From: Aestuariibaculum marinum
GTDB taxonomy: Bacteria; Bacteroidota; Bacteroidia; Flavobacteriales; Flavobacteriaceae
Reading direction: 5' to 3'
Assembly: GCF_014596975.1 (NCBI RefSeq)
Contig: NZ_JACVXD010000013.1
Location: 1 to 64,000, forward strand
DNA: 64,000 nt
This document shows, piece after piece, positions 35,861 through 44,347 of the stretch. A model generated the notes under the pieces. It saw nothing but the letters and a program-made list of their open reading frames with translations. It searched no databases and had not been told where the DNA came from. Every line of letters begins with the position of its first letter. Position 1 is the first letter of the stretch. Both the position numbers and the translations under genes were made by a program.

Positions 35861-36951
35861 TTCTTCTTGAATAAACTTTCAAATCTATAATTCACCATAA
35901 TTAAAAACGAGGTCCGCTTTCCAAAAGTTCCTAACTCAGTTCTAATTTGCCAATGTTTATTATGCTGATACTGTGCTCCGAAAATCAAATTCCAAGGCTT
36001 CGCCAATTCCTTATCCAATGTATATGTGATTTGGGCATCCCCGACATCTACTCCACTTAAATGATCGTCTATTTTATTGATTATTTGATTGGCTACAAGT
36101 TTTTGACCTGGTGGCAGTCCGTCGGCCCATTCATGTAATCGATCTATGAAGCCCTCCTGAAGTCCATCAGTTCCGTTGGGAAACAAGTCTTTAATTGCTA
36201 TACTTCCATTGGTATCTCCGTTAATGTTTTGGCGAAAAGCACCAAACCATACAGCAAGTCCGCGATCCGCACGCTTCGGATTAACGAAATTATGTCCTAA
36301 CCGAATATCTAAATTATGAGCAGGCACCGGCTCCACCAATGCCTCTACATTTCCAAAATTAAAGTTATTATCAACCACAAAAAACAAAGGACCAAAGCCG
36401 CCTGCTACCGTAAACCCAAAACCGGCACTGGTAACATTAAAATGCTGTGTGGTAGAAAAATCAACCGGTCTTACTAAAGGAACAGTTGTACTAGTGGAAC
36501 CTACACCAAATATTCCGTAAACATTTAAAAATGGTAACACCCACATGTCGGGCCTAAGCGTATAAGCCTCTGTTCTTGCTTCTACCGTTCCAAACTTTAT
36601 AAAACCACTTAAATCTACAGGATCTAAATCGTTTAAACCTATTAAGGTGCGTTTAATATTTACATCCTGAACCTGGGTATAGTAAGCCGTACTTACTCCA
36701 TAAGTAAAAGGCACATCAAACCCCTTTTTATAGGCTTGTTTGGCTAAAATAGGAAACGTATACGGATATTCTCTAGCTTGTAAACTATCGTGATAGGCTT
36801 TATGAAATGGATTTAACTCTTTAGAAGTGTACTGAGCAAAACTTGAAAAAGAACACATGATAGTAATAATAATTACAGTAAGCGCCCTAAAAGTTTTAAA
36901 AATTAAATTGAAGCGTAATTTATATGCCATAAGCAATCCATTTTTTCTCAT
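35857..36951 (-). CDS. Outer-membrane protein, first gene of a trio
   Basis: A 364-residue protein. A long N-terminus (MRKNGLLMAYKL) precedes a signal peptide ending CSFSSFAQ (about residue 40); an ATG at 36930 (Met8) is an equally good start. The mature part shows barrel-like strands (AGFGFTVAGGFGPLFFVVD, LDIRLGHNFVNPKRAD, WNLIFGAQYQHNKHWQIRTEL) and ends NYRFESLFKKK. The family is unknown to me. It overlaps the following gene by 4 bp, forming an outer-membrane trio that ends with the DUF481 protein. Confidence 0.65.
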   Translation of the reverse strand: MRKNGLLMAYKLRFNLIFKTFRALTVIIITIMCSFSSFAQYTSKELNPFHKAYHDSLQAREYPYTFPILAKQAYKKGFDVPFTYGVSTAYYTQVQDVNIKRTLIGLNDLDPVDLSGFIKFGTVEARTEAYTLRPDMWVLPFLNVYGIFGVGSTSTTVPLVRPVDFSTTQHFNVTSAGFGFTVAGGFGPLFFVVDNNFNFGNVEALVEPVPAHNLDIRLGHNFVNPKRADRGLAVWFGAFRQNINGDTNGSIAIKDLFPNGTDGLQEGFIDRLHEWADGLPPGQKLVANQIINKIDDHLSGVDVGDAQITYTLDKELAKPWNLIFGAQYQHNKHWQIRTELGTFGKRTSFLIMVNYRFESLFKKK

Positions 36952-37250
36952 ATTAAATCTAAGAAAAAAAAGACAAAACCTAATATAAAAAATGGGATAA
37001 CTTGATTTTAATCAATAAATTACTAATTAAAGACCTCCATTAAATACCTCAAAACTTTAGAAAGTTTAACAAGACCTGTATTAGACTAATAAGTTATTAA
37101 ATTCTTAATAAGCCTTTTATTTTAGACCATTTTTAAAAGAGAATAAGAATACTTATTGAAAAAAATTGAAAAGCTATTAGTTATAGCTTATTATTTGATT
37201 TCAATAACTAAATTTGCTCCTTTAAACGCATTTTTAAAGCATTTCGGTTT

Positions 37251-38939
37251 ATGAGAAAACTTAACGAGTTTATTTGGGAAACACATGGAATTCACGCTGG
37301 TACAGAACAAGACCATGTGAAGCACGGAATTGATAAACTAGAAGATATTATCGACAAAGCCATCGAGGCTAATCACCCAAGCATTACCTTCATTATTCAC
37401 TCCCCTCGACTAACAAGTTTTCGCTATACAGCCGAACGCGAAACCAATGTAAAATTTATTCGCGGGAACCGTTCGTATTTAAACTACCCAAAGCGTATTG
37501 CTAACCTTCGTAAAAAATATGAAGGACAAATCAATATTAAATACGGGGTGGAATTAGAATGGATGGGGCCTGAATTGGGTTTACAATGGAGTCGTTCTAA
37601 AATTTTCCAGGCCGAGGATGCCGATTACGTTATTGGTTCGGTACACTTTGCCCCTGAAGGTTTACCTTATGATGGTTCTAAAGAAGAAGCTATGGAGTTA
37701 TTAAAACTTCGCGGAAGTTTAGAAGCATATTGGGATGGCTATTTTAATGAAATGATTCAAATGATTGAATCGTTCGGTGACATGATTCAGATTATCGGTC
37801 ATATTGATTTACCGAAATTAAACGTCGATATGCCGGAAGCTTTAATCAACTTCGAGACAAGTGCACACCCACTTGCAAATAAATTCAGAACGCTTTTAGA
37901 ACTTATTGCAGATCGTAATCTTGCACTTGATGTAAATATGGCTGGGAAGTTTAAAGGTGTTGGCGTTTACCCGGTTCAAAGCATTTTAAGACGTGCTAAG
38001 GAATTACAAATCCCTGTTTGTGTGGGTACCGACACACACCACGTGCGTTACTACGGGCTTAACTTTAAAGAAAGTTTAGAATATATTCAGGAAGCCGGAT
38101 ACGAAAGCTATGTAAGTTACTCTAAGCTTATTCCTGAAAACCGTACCATTTACGACGACCACGAACTAAAAGTAAAATATACCGTTTTAAATAAAGGGAT
38201 TGAATTATTAAACCAACGCTTAGATACTGAGCAACGACGTATTATTCCTGACTTCTCATTTGGAGGCTCTTTTTCAGAGTTTGTTGACCTTTACAACGGT
38301 TCGACAAGCATGGGGGAATACAACGCTATTCGCATTCGTAAAACCGGCAAATCTATAACCGTAACAAACGAAATTCCTGAAAGACCAAAACAAAAAGTAA
38401 ATGGGTTGTTCTCTAAACATTTAGATAAACCAGGGGTTATTTCATCTTTATTTAACACCTTAGCATCTGAAGGTATTAACGTGGAAACTGCACGTTTAAA
38501 ATCTAATAACGATGGTACAGCTGAGGCTTTCCTTTCTATAAATGGCGATAACGAAAATATTAAAAGTGCTATTGATTTCATTAATGGAACCGATGCCGGA
38601 ACTTTTACTAATTTAACATATAAAGAAGACGCGGAGTTACCTAACTACCACCGTGAAGGCGTTTATTTATTAGAAATGGACGGGGTACGCTTAAACTTAG
38701 CTCTAAGCGAAAAGGTTATTGTTACCAAACACCACAATGCGCCAGGAGTGTTGCTAATTTTACTTTCAGCTTTAGCTTCTAAAAACATTAATATTATCGA
38801 TTTAAGATTAGGTAAACTAAATAATGTAGGTTATTCTGCTTTAGCTATTGATGGTGATAGCCATACTATTAATAACTTATTAAACAAATTAGGAGACCAA
38901 TACTACGAAGCGAATTTGATTGAGTTTCACAGTATGTAG
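37251..38939 (+). CDS. PHP-domain (HisK-like) phosphatase fused to two ACT domains
   Basis: A 562-residue cytoplasmic protein. Residues 1-290 are a PHP domain of the histidinol-phosphatase type: THGIHAGTEQDH, ITFIIHSPRL, IKYGVELEW, YVIGSVHF, IIGHIDLPKLN and VCVGTDTHHV give the metal ligands in the expected order. Residues about 384-450 (LDKPGVISSLFNTLASEGIN) and 487-560 (NAPGVLLILLSALASKNIN) are two ACT domains like those of phosphoglycerate dehydrogenase, which bind amino acids. It could dephosphorylate an amino-acid phosphate with feedback control. The exact substrate (histidinol phosphate, phosphoserine or other) is unknown. It is monocistronic with its own terminator. Confidence 0.75.
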   Translation: MRKLNEFIWETHGIHAGTEQDHVKHGIDKLEDIIDKAIEANHPSITFIIHSPRLTSFRYTAERETNVKFIRGNRSYLNYPKRIANLRKKYEGQINIKYGVELEWMGPELGLQWSRSKIFQAEDADYVIGSVHFAPEGLPYDGSKEEAMELLKLRGSLEAYWDGYFNEMIQMIESFGDMIQIIGHIDLPKLNVDMPEALINFETSAHPLANKFRTLLELIADRNLALDVNMAGKFKGVGVYPVQSILRRAKELQIPVCVGTDTHHVRYYGLNFKESLEYIQEAGYESYVSYSKLIPENRTIYDDHELKVKYTVLNKGIELLNQRLDTEQRRIIPDFSFGGSFSEFVDLYNGSTSMGEYNAIRIRKTGKSITVTNEIPERPKQKVNGLFSKHLDKPGVISSLFNTLASEGINVETARLKSNNDGTAEAFLSINGDNENIKSAIDFINGTDAGTFTNLTYKEDAELPNYHREGVYLLEMDGVRLNLALSEKVIVTKHHNAPGVLLILLSALASKNINIIDLRLGKLNNVGYSALAIDGDSHTINNLLNKLGDQYYEANLIEFHSM

Positions 38940-38955
38940 TTCTTTTTAACCGATA

Positions 38956-38998
38956 CAAAAAACACCTTAGCATTTTTATGTTAAGGTGTTTTTTTTAT
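38956..38998 (+). terminator. Terminator of the PHP-ACT gene
   Basis: AACACCTTA (38961-38969) pairs with TAAGGTGTT (38982-38990), extended by A and T runs on both sides, with a 12-nt loop. Confidence 0.8.
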
Positions 38999-39025
38999 GG
39001 TTAGTTATTAGCTAAAAAACAAAAA

Positions 39026-39047
39026 GCACGCTTATAAAAAGTCGTGC
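39026..39047 (-). terminator. Possible terminator of the two-component operon
   Basis: GCACG (39026-39030) and CGTGC (39043-39047) form a short stem. Read leftward it is followed by a T-rich run. The stem is only 5 bp, so this is uncertain. Confidence 0.35.
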
Positions 39048-39138
39048 CCAATGTCTCCCTATGGTAAAGGATTAATAGCTTTACAAATCTATAATTTTAC
39101 TCCCATTCTATTTTATGGAAAACCGTAACCCATTAATT

Positions 39139-39804
39139 TTATACAAGCCCCAAGTCTTTAAGGATAGCCACTAAGTGAATGGTATTATTGGCTTTAAATA
39201 CATCTTTAAGCTTGTTAATGCGTTTTTCTATAGAACTTAAACTACTAGGAGACATCCCCTTGGCTTTAAAAACAAAACTAATCTCATTTTGGGAGAAACC
39301 AAGTGATAATTGTTTCACTAATTCAATATCGTAATCATCTATTTCTAAATCATTTTTTTGGTTTAAAGCATTTTCAACTTGAGGCGATAGAAATACTTGC
39401 TGATTTGCTATGTGTTGTATAGCTTGAGACAATTCTGAAGCCCCCTTCCTGCTTTTACAAACATACCCATTAACACCATGAGTAGTAATGAGAGTTCTAA
39501 CCTTCTGTAAGCGGTCTTCCATAGAATATACTATAATTTGCAATTCGGGAAACTCAGCTTTAAGAACAGCAGCCAAATCTTCACCCGATTCTAAAGTAGC
39601 GCTCTGGTAGTCTTTTTTAAAGGATAAGTCGGTTATTAATAAATCAAATGGTTCTGCATCTAAAGCTGCGCGTTTTACTTTTAAATGGGCTTCATCACAA
39701 TATTGTGCCTGCACCACATTTGTTATATTATGTTGATTGAGTACCGATATTACCCCATCGCTTACCACATCATGATCGTCGACTATTAAAACCTTTTTAA
39801 ACAT
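39139..39804 (-). CDS. Response regulator, NarL/LuxR-like
   Basis: A 221-residue response regulator. The receiver domain (1-130) has VLIVDDHD with acidic pocket, phospho-acceptor Asp59 in LLITDLSF, and the Lys of GYVCKSRKG. The C-terminal 70 residues hold a helix-turn-helix where LSLGFSQNEISFVFKAKGMSPSSLSS replaces the usual LuxR pattern; it is a divergent version known in Bacteroidota regulators paired with TPR histidine kinases. It lies 2 bp after the kinase gene and is surely its partner. The target is unknown; the divergent secreted-protein gene at 41690 is a candidate. Confidence 0.88.
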   Translation of the reverse strand: MFKKVLIVDDHDVVSDGVISVLNQHNITNVVQAQYCDEAHLKVKRAALDAEPFDLLITDLSFKKDYQSATLESGEDLAAVLKAEFPELQIIVYSMEDRLQKVRTLITTHGVNGYVCKSRKGASELSQAIQHIANQQVFLSPQVENALNQKNDLEIDDYDIELVKQLSLGFSQNEISFVFKAKGMSPSSLSSIEKRINKLKDVFKANNTIHLVAILKDLGLV

Positions 39805-39806
39805 AA

Positions 39807-41480
39807 TTATACTGATATTTTTGATTTGAATCCTCTACCCGATTCAGATTCAAAAATAATCGTTCCGTTTATAGATTTTATACGGTTTTCCATATTCTGA
39901 ATTCCGGTGCCTTTTAAAAGTTCACATCCTTGTCCATTATCGGTATAAGCAATTTGAATTTTGTTATTTTCAAATTTAAAGCTCAATACCACATTGGAAG
40001 CACCACTGTGCTTTTTCATATTTACCATCAGTTCTTGCAATACGCGATACAGGGTTATTTTTTTTATATCATCAATCTGTTCCCATGGCACTTGGTTAAT
40101 TCCTTTTGTGATGATATTTACCGAAGCTGTTCTGTAGCCTAACAACAAATCTTTTAAAATACTTAGGTAGTTTTCATTAAGATCGATGGTACTGTTTTCT
40201 TTAGAAATATCTCTCGTTTTAAAGTATATCGATTCTAAATCATCAAGAATATCATCATTAACTTTCGGAGTGGTTTGAAGTCTCGACATGACCTGATATA
40301 CATCATTCGCTACCTCGTCATGCACTTTTTTAGAGATACGAGCTTCCGTTAAATATACCTGCTTAACTTTATCCTTTTTGTATCTTATTTTAAGAATCAT
40401 CATAAAAAATCCAGAAATAAATAAGATGAGAAACCCTAGTGCCAGATAGAATAATTTTAAATTCTTTTCTTTCTCCTTTTCGAGTTCTGTTATTTTTAAT
40501 TCTTGCTCTTTTGCTATTAACTGCCTCTCCTTTTGGGCAACATTGTATTTTATAGCTGCAAACTTATTTTCTCTAGCCAAACGCTCATTTTCTATTTGTT
40601 CGTTTAAATCTATATAGTTATTTAAATCCGGATGATTCTCTAAACTTAATTTCAGTTTTAAAGCCTCTGACTCATAACTTGGTGTACCTATTCTTTTTCC
40701 AATAATTTGTAAAGTATCTATAAATGGTTTCGCTTTTAATCTTTTATCCTGATTTAAATAAAATAACGACATGTGCCTGTAGCTGGAGAACAGTCCTGTT
40801 AACATTTGGCTTTGTCTTCTCATCGCTAATGCCATTTTCATAAGTTCCAGACCGTTATCATCGCCTGTTTTAGTTTTATAGTATCCCAAATTGTCAATAA
40901 AAACGACTTTAATACCAATATCTTGTATTGCTAAAGCCTTTTTATATAACGGATTCAGAACCTCAACCGCCTTTTTATAATCGTCTTGATCTGCATAATT
41001 ATTAGCGATATTTGTTACAGTGGCAATAATATTATCGGGATTTTCATTGAGCGTCAAAGCCTTTTTAAAATAGTTGTTGGAATTATTATAATCTCTAAGG
41101 TTTCTGTAGATTATTCCTAATTGATTATACAAGCGCTCGCGTGCCACTTTTGTTTTAGATTGCTGCTCAACGCTATCTAATATTTTCAAAGCCTGAATGG
41201 TATACTGCTCACTTTGATCATAAAACCCCATTCTGTATTGACCAAAAGCAATCAATTCCAAATAATAAGCTGCAGCTTCAGACTTATTATCTTCTAATGC
41301 TTTGTCTACTTTACGCTGAAAATAATCGAAAGCTTTTGTAGACAGATTGATATCCTTAAAATCTTTTATAGCCTTATAATAAATTTGGGTGCTATCTTGC
41401 TTTTGTTGTGCAGCAAATTCAGAACTCCAAAAGCACATAAGCCCAATAAAAAAAAGAAGTAAAACCTTATTGTGAATCAT
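39807..41480 (-). CDS. TPR-containing sensor histidine kinase
   Basis: A 557-residue kinase. A signal peptide (1-24) precedes a periplasmic TPR sensor (about 30-290, e.g. LYNQLGIIYRNLRDYNNSNNYF) and a coiled coil (about 285-340). A transmembrane helix (about 343-365, LFYLALGFLILFISGFFMMIL) follows, then a HisKA_3-like dimerisation region with phospho-accepting His387 in SKKVHDEVAND. The last domain is an HATPase_c (about 450-557, with LQELMVNMKKHSG and DNGQGCELLKGTGIQNMENR). The N box and G box are intact. It pairs with the response regulator 2 bp downstream. The signal sensed is unknown. Confidence 0.88.
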   Translation of the reverse strand: MIHNKVLLLFFIGLMCFWSSEFAAQQKQDSTQIYYKAIKDFKDINLSTKAFDYFQRKVDKALEDNKSEAAAYYLELIAFGQYRMGFYDQSEQYTIQALKILDSVEQQSKTKVARERLYNQLGIIYRNLRDYNNSNNYFKKALTLNENPDNIIATVTNIANNYADQDDYKKAVEVLNPLYKKALAIQDIGIKVVFIDNLGYYKTKTGDDNGLELMKMALAMRRQSQMLTGLFSSYRHMSLFYLNQDKRLKAKPFIDTLQIIGKRIGTPSYESEALKLKLSLENHPDLNNYIDLNEQIENERLARENKFAAIKYNVAQKERQLIAKEQELKITELEKEKEKNLKLFYLALGFLILFISGFFMMILKIRYKKDKVKQVYLTEARISKKVHDEVANDVYQVMSRLQTTPKVNDDILDDLESIYFKTRDISKENSTIDLNENYLSILKDLLLGYRTASVNIITKGINQVPWEQIDDIKKITLYRVLQELMVNMKKHSGASNVVLSFKFENNKIQIAYTDNGQGCELLKGTGIQNMENRIKSINGTIIFESESGRGFKSKISV

Positions 41481-41638
41481 TAGTCAAAAATAAAGAGTAT
41501 TCTCTGACTTCCCTAAAGTTTTACCTTATAATTAATCATAAAAACAAATTAATTCATAACAGCAAAAATATTTATTTAAGCATCTTAAACACTTAATAAC
41601 AAACACATTAAACCTAAACCACAACTACTCTTTTCGTT

Positions 41639-41656
41639 TTTGGCACGCTGTTTGTA
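41639..41656 (+). promoter_or_regulatory. Sigma-54-like promoter
   Basis: TTGGCACGCTGTTTGTA matches the sigma-54 consensus YTGGCACG N4 TTGC: the GG (41642-41643) and the -12 dinucleotide (41654-41655) have the exact 10-bp gap. The only deviation is GT for GC at -12. The start of transcription would be near 41667, about 23 bp before the ATG at 41690. Confidence 0.6.
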
Positions 41657-41689
41657 CTTCTTTAATCGTAACATAAAAAACGAGCAATT

Positions 41690-42811
41690 ATGAAAAAGTT
41701 TATATTCTTATTAGCAGGTTTAGCTCTTACGGGGTTTACCATGCATGCAACCACAACCACCAATACAGAACAAGTAGAAACAACTATGTATAACAGAGGT
41801 TATGGTAATTCTTTCATATTTGTTGAAAACGGTATTGAGTTTTCAGTATTTAGAGATGGACAATTCGACTTCAATATACTTGGTAACAATTCGCAATTAA
41901 ATGTTTCTGTTGGTTCTCCAAATTTTAATATCAGTTTTAACTCTGGTTACGATTATAATGCCTACGTGCAATACGACGAATTTGGAGCTATTATACAAAT
42001 TGAAAACACGCCTATTTATTACGATTACTTTGGTCGTGTTTCCCAAGTAGGTCACGTAAATATTAATTACAACAATTATGGTTACGTAACTCGAGTTGGA
42101 GGATTATATGTACATTATAACAGATACAATGTGTTTTCACACTGTACCGGGTATATTAATGTGTATAACAGACGCTATGTTTACAGACCTTGGCACCGTT
42201 ATTACAGTGTTCCGGCTCGTAATTACTGTGTAGTCTACAACAGACCTTACAGACAATATTATAAGCCTGTACGTTACAAATACCATAGACCGTACTACAA
42301 TAATTATAGACCAAGAACTGCTGTTGCCAACAGACATGGAAACACTATTAAACGTAACAGAAGTTATGCAACTGTAAATAGAAGCCCTAAAAATGTAACA
42401 CATGTTAACAGAAATGCCGGCTCAAATCGTTATATTGCAGATAAGAGAAATTATAGTAACAAAACAGTAAATAGAAGCTCTAATAGGACTTATCGTCCGG
42501 AAGGAAATCGCAATAATAATGTTTCCAGAGGTAACCAGGCTGTTAGAAATAACACTTCTAGAAATTTCAAGCAAAATCGAGTAGCTGAAAAACCAAACAG
42601 GAATAATACTCGTATATATAACAAAAGTAAAACAAATACTAGAAAACCGTCTCAAGTAGTAAATAGAACAGTTAGTAAATCGAAAACAACACATAATCGA
42701 AATGCTAACGTTTACAAAGGTTCTAGAAATAAGCCGATGGCTTCAAACACGAGAGGTAGTAGTAATAGAAATAATAACAGATCGACTAATTCTCATAACA
42801 GACGATCTTAA
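41690..42811 (+). CDS. Secreted, strongly basic Tyr/Asn/Arg-rich protein
   Basis: A 373-residue protein with a signal peptide (1-20, ending MHA). Residues about 25-150 are rich in Asn, Tyr, Phe and Gly with a repeating pattern (FDFNILGNNSQLNVSVGS, YVQYDEFGAIIQIENTPIYYDYFG), like a beta-rich domain. Residues about 150-210 are Tyr/Arg/His-rich (YYKPVRYKYHRPYYNNYRP). Residues about 210-373 are low complexity with Asn, Arg, Ser, Thr and Lys, and almost no acidic or hydrophobic residues. The tail is therefore disordered and highly positive, and may bind polyanions such as polysaccharide, DNA or lipid A. The function is unknown. It is divergent from a two-component operon and has a sigma-54-like promoter. 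Confidence 0.6.
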   Translation: MKKFIFLLAGLALTGFTMHATTTTNTEQVETTMYNRGYGNSFIFVENGIEFSVFRDGQFDFNILGNNSQLNVSVGSPNFNISFNSGYDYNAYVQYDEFGAIIQIENTPIYYDYFGRVSQVGHVNINYNNYGYVTRVGGLYVHYNRYNVFSHCTGYINVYNRRYVYRPWHRYYSVPARNYCVVYNRPYRQYYKPVRYKYHRPYYNNYRPRTAVANRHGNTIKRNRSYATVNRSPKNVTHVNRNAGSNRYIADKRNYSNKTVNRSSNRTYRPEGNRNNNVSRGNQAVRNNTSRNFKQNRVAEKPNRNNTRIYNKSKTNTRKPSQVVNRTVSKSKTTHNRNANVYKGSRNKPMASNTRGSSNRNNNRSTNSHNRRS

Positions 42812-42833
42812 AAATTTTTGGTTGGTTAGTTTA

Positions 42834-42886
42834 GAAATCCCTTCGATATGTTCGCCCTAAAGCAACTTCGAGGGGGTTTCTTTTTT
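42834..42886 (+). terminator. Terminator after the basic secreted protein
   Basis: GAAATCCCTTCGA (42834-42846) pairs with TCGAGGGGGTTTC (42868-42880) through 13 base pairs including two G-T pairs, and six T follow. It is placed to serve the rightward gene. Confidence 0.8.
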
Positions 42887-42889
42887 GTA

Positions 42890-44347
42890 TTACTTCAGTT
42901 TAATAAATCGATCCAGAAGCGACGAAATGTTCTCCGATAGTTTAAACTTATGAATTACATATATATACCCCACTCCAATTAGTGTAGATTTTAAACCAAT
43001 ATTTACAATAGGGTGAAAATTAAAATCCCAGAAATAAAATAAAAGCACTCCCGATACTATTACCAATCCGGTTTTTAAAGTATTAGCTGTAAAAGGTAAT
43101 ATCCTGAACTTCTTATAAACAAATAATAATTTAATGGTATTGTATAAAAACATGGCTAAAAACGTTGCTAAAGCAGCTCCATTAATCCCTAATAACGGAA
43201 TAAAAATAACATTCAGTAACACCATCAAAACTACCAGAATAACACCAAGAACAAGTACCATTCTGTAATAATCACTATTAAATAAAATGGCATTATTGCT
43301 TCCTAAAAGGGCATCATACAATTTAGCTAAACTAATAATAATGACAACAAACAAAGCATCGCTAAACTCCTCTGGAATGATATGATACAACTGCTTTATA
43401 TTTAAAACTATCAGTAAAAATATTAATCCGCTCACTACAAATAAGGTTAAAGAGCTACGCTTAGATAAATCGTCGAGCGATTTGATATCTTTTTCATTAA
43501 TGTATTTCGCTGAAAGCGGCAACAAAATTTGATGCATAGAGCGCTGTGGTACAGCAATAACTGCCGCTATAAAAATCGCTACGTTATAATAGGCAATCTC
43601 TTCAATAGGAATGTATTGCCCTAACATCACCTTATCAACATCCAACAATACAGTTGCAATAGATCCTGCTATAATAATAAGAAAAGAATACTTTAAAATA
43701 TTACTTAAATTATTCACCTTCCTAAAGGTTAACACAGGCCATTTAATAGTAAATGCATAAATCTTCATAACAAGCATACGCAAAATGTAAACGAGAACAA
43801 TACCTTGCATAAACTGCTCAATATCTATCACTTCAAAATGTAGCAAAAATAAAAGTACCATGGCTCCTACTCTGTGAAACACTTCTTTCATAAAATTACC
43901 GAACACGGTTTGCATCTGTACTTTTGCCCATGCAAAAAACACTTCGAAATATGCTAATGCAACAGCAATAATAAACGTATGCCAAAGGTAATTTTTAATA
44001 ATACTATTCTCCTGAGATAAAAAACCAGAAATGGTATCATAACTAAATATGCCTAAAACAGTTAAGGGTATGATAACTGTTATAGGTAAAAAAAGCATTA
44101 AAGTTAAAAAGCTATTAAGAGATACTCTTGTCTTAAAAGACGAATAAAACTTTACAATCGTATTATGCACCCCAAAAGCCATGACAGGCATAATGACATA
44201 AGCCAGTGATAACATATAACCGACCATACCGTAGTATTCGTCGCTCATAAACTTAGTATACAGAAATAAGGTATTAATAGCCCCTATAAAAAAACCCAAG
44301 TAGGTGGAAACAATGTTTTTTACAGATTGTGAAGCAACAATACCCAT
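42890..44347 (-). CDS. Polysaccharide flippase (Wzx/MATE-like)
   Basis: A 485-residue inner-membrane protein with about 14 hydrophobic helices, typical of the polysaccharide-synthesis flippase group in the MVF/MATE superfamily. It begins QSVKNIVSTYLGFFIGAINTLFLYTKF, as flippases do, and carries AAVIAVPQRSMHQILLPLSAKY in the middle and GINGAALATFLAMFLYNTIKL in the second half. It probably moves lipid-linked glycans across the inner membrane. It directly follows the glycosyltransferase gene with no gap and so belongs to the same operon. The glycan is unknown. Confidence 0.85.
   Translation of the reverse strand: MGIVASQSVKNIVSTYLGFFIGAINTLFLYTKFMSDEYYGMVGYMLSLAYVIMPVMAFGVHNTIVKFYSSFKTRVSLNSFLTLMLFLPITVIIPLTVLGIFSYDTISGFLSQENSIIKNYLWHTFIIAVALAYFEVFFAWAKVQMQTVFGNFMKEVFHRVGAMVLLFLLHFEVIDIEQFMQGIVLVYILRMLVMKIYAFTIKWPVLTFRKVNNLSNILKYSFLIIIAGSIATVLLDVDKVMLGQYIPIEEIAYYNVAIFIAAVIAVPQRSMHQILLPLSAKYINEKDIKSLDDLSKRSSLTLFVVSGLIFLLIVLNIKQLYHIIPEEFSDALFVVIIISLAKLYDALLGSNNAILFNSDYYRMVLVLGVILVVLMVLLNVIFIPLLGINGAALATFLAMFLYNTIKLLFVYKKFRILPFTANTLKTGLVIVSGVLLFYFWDFNFHPIVNIGLKSTLIGVGYIYVIHKFKLSENISSLLDRFIKLK

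Noticed and set aside
42137..42694. Two antisense frames inside the basic secreted protein gene
   Set aside because: They arise from the low-complexity Asn/Arg codons read on the opposite strand. No start signals or family features support them.
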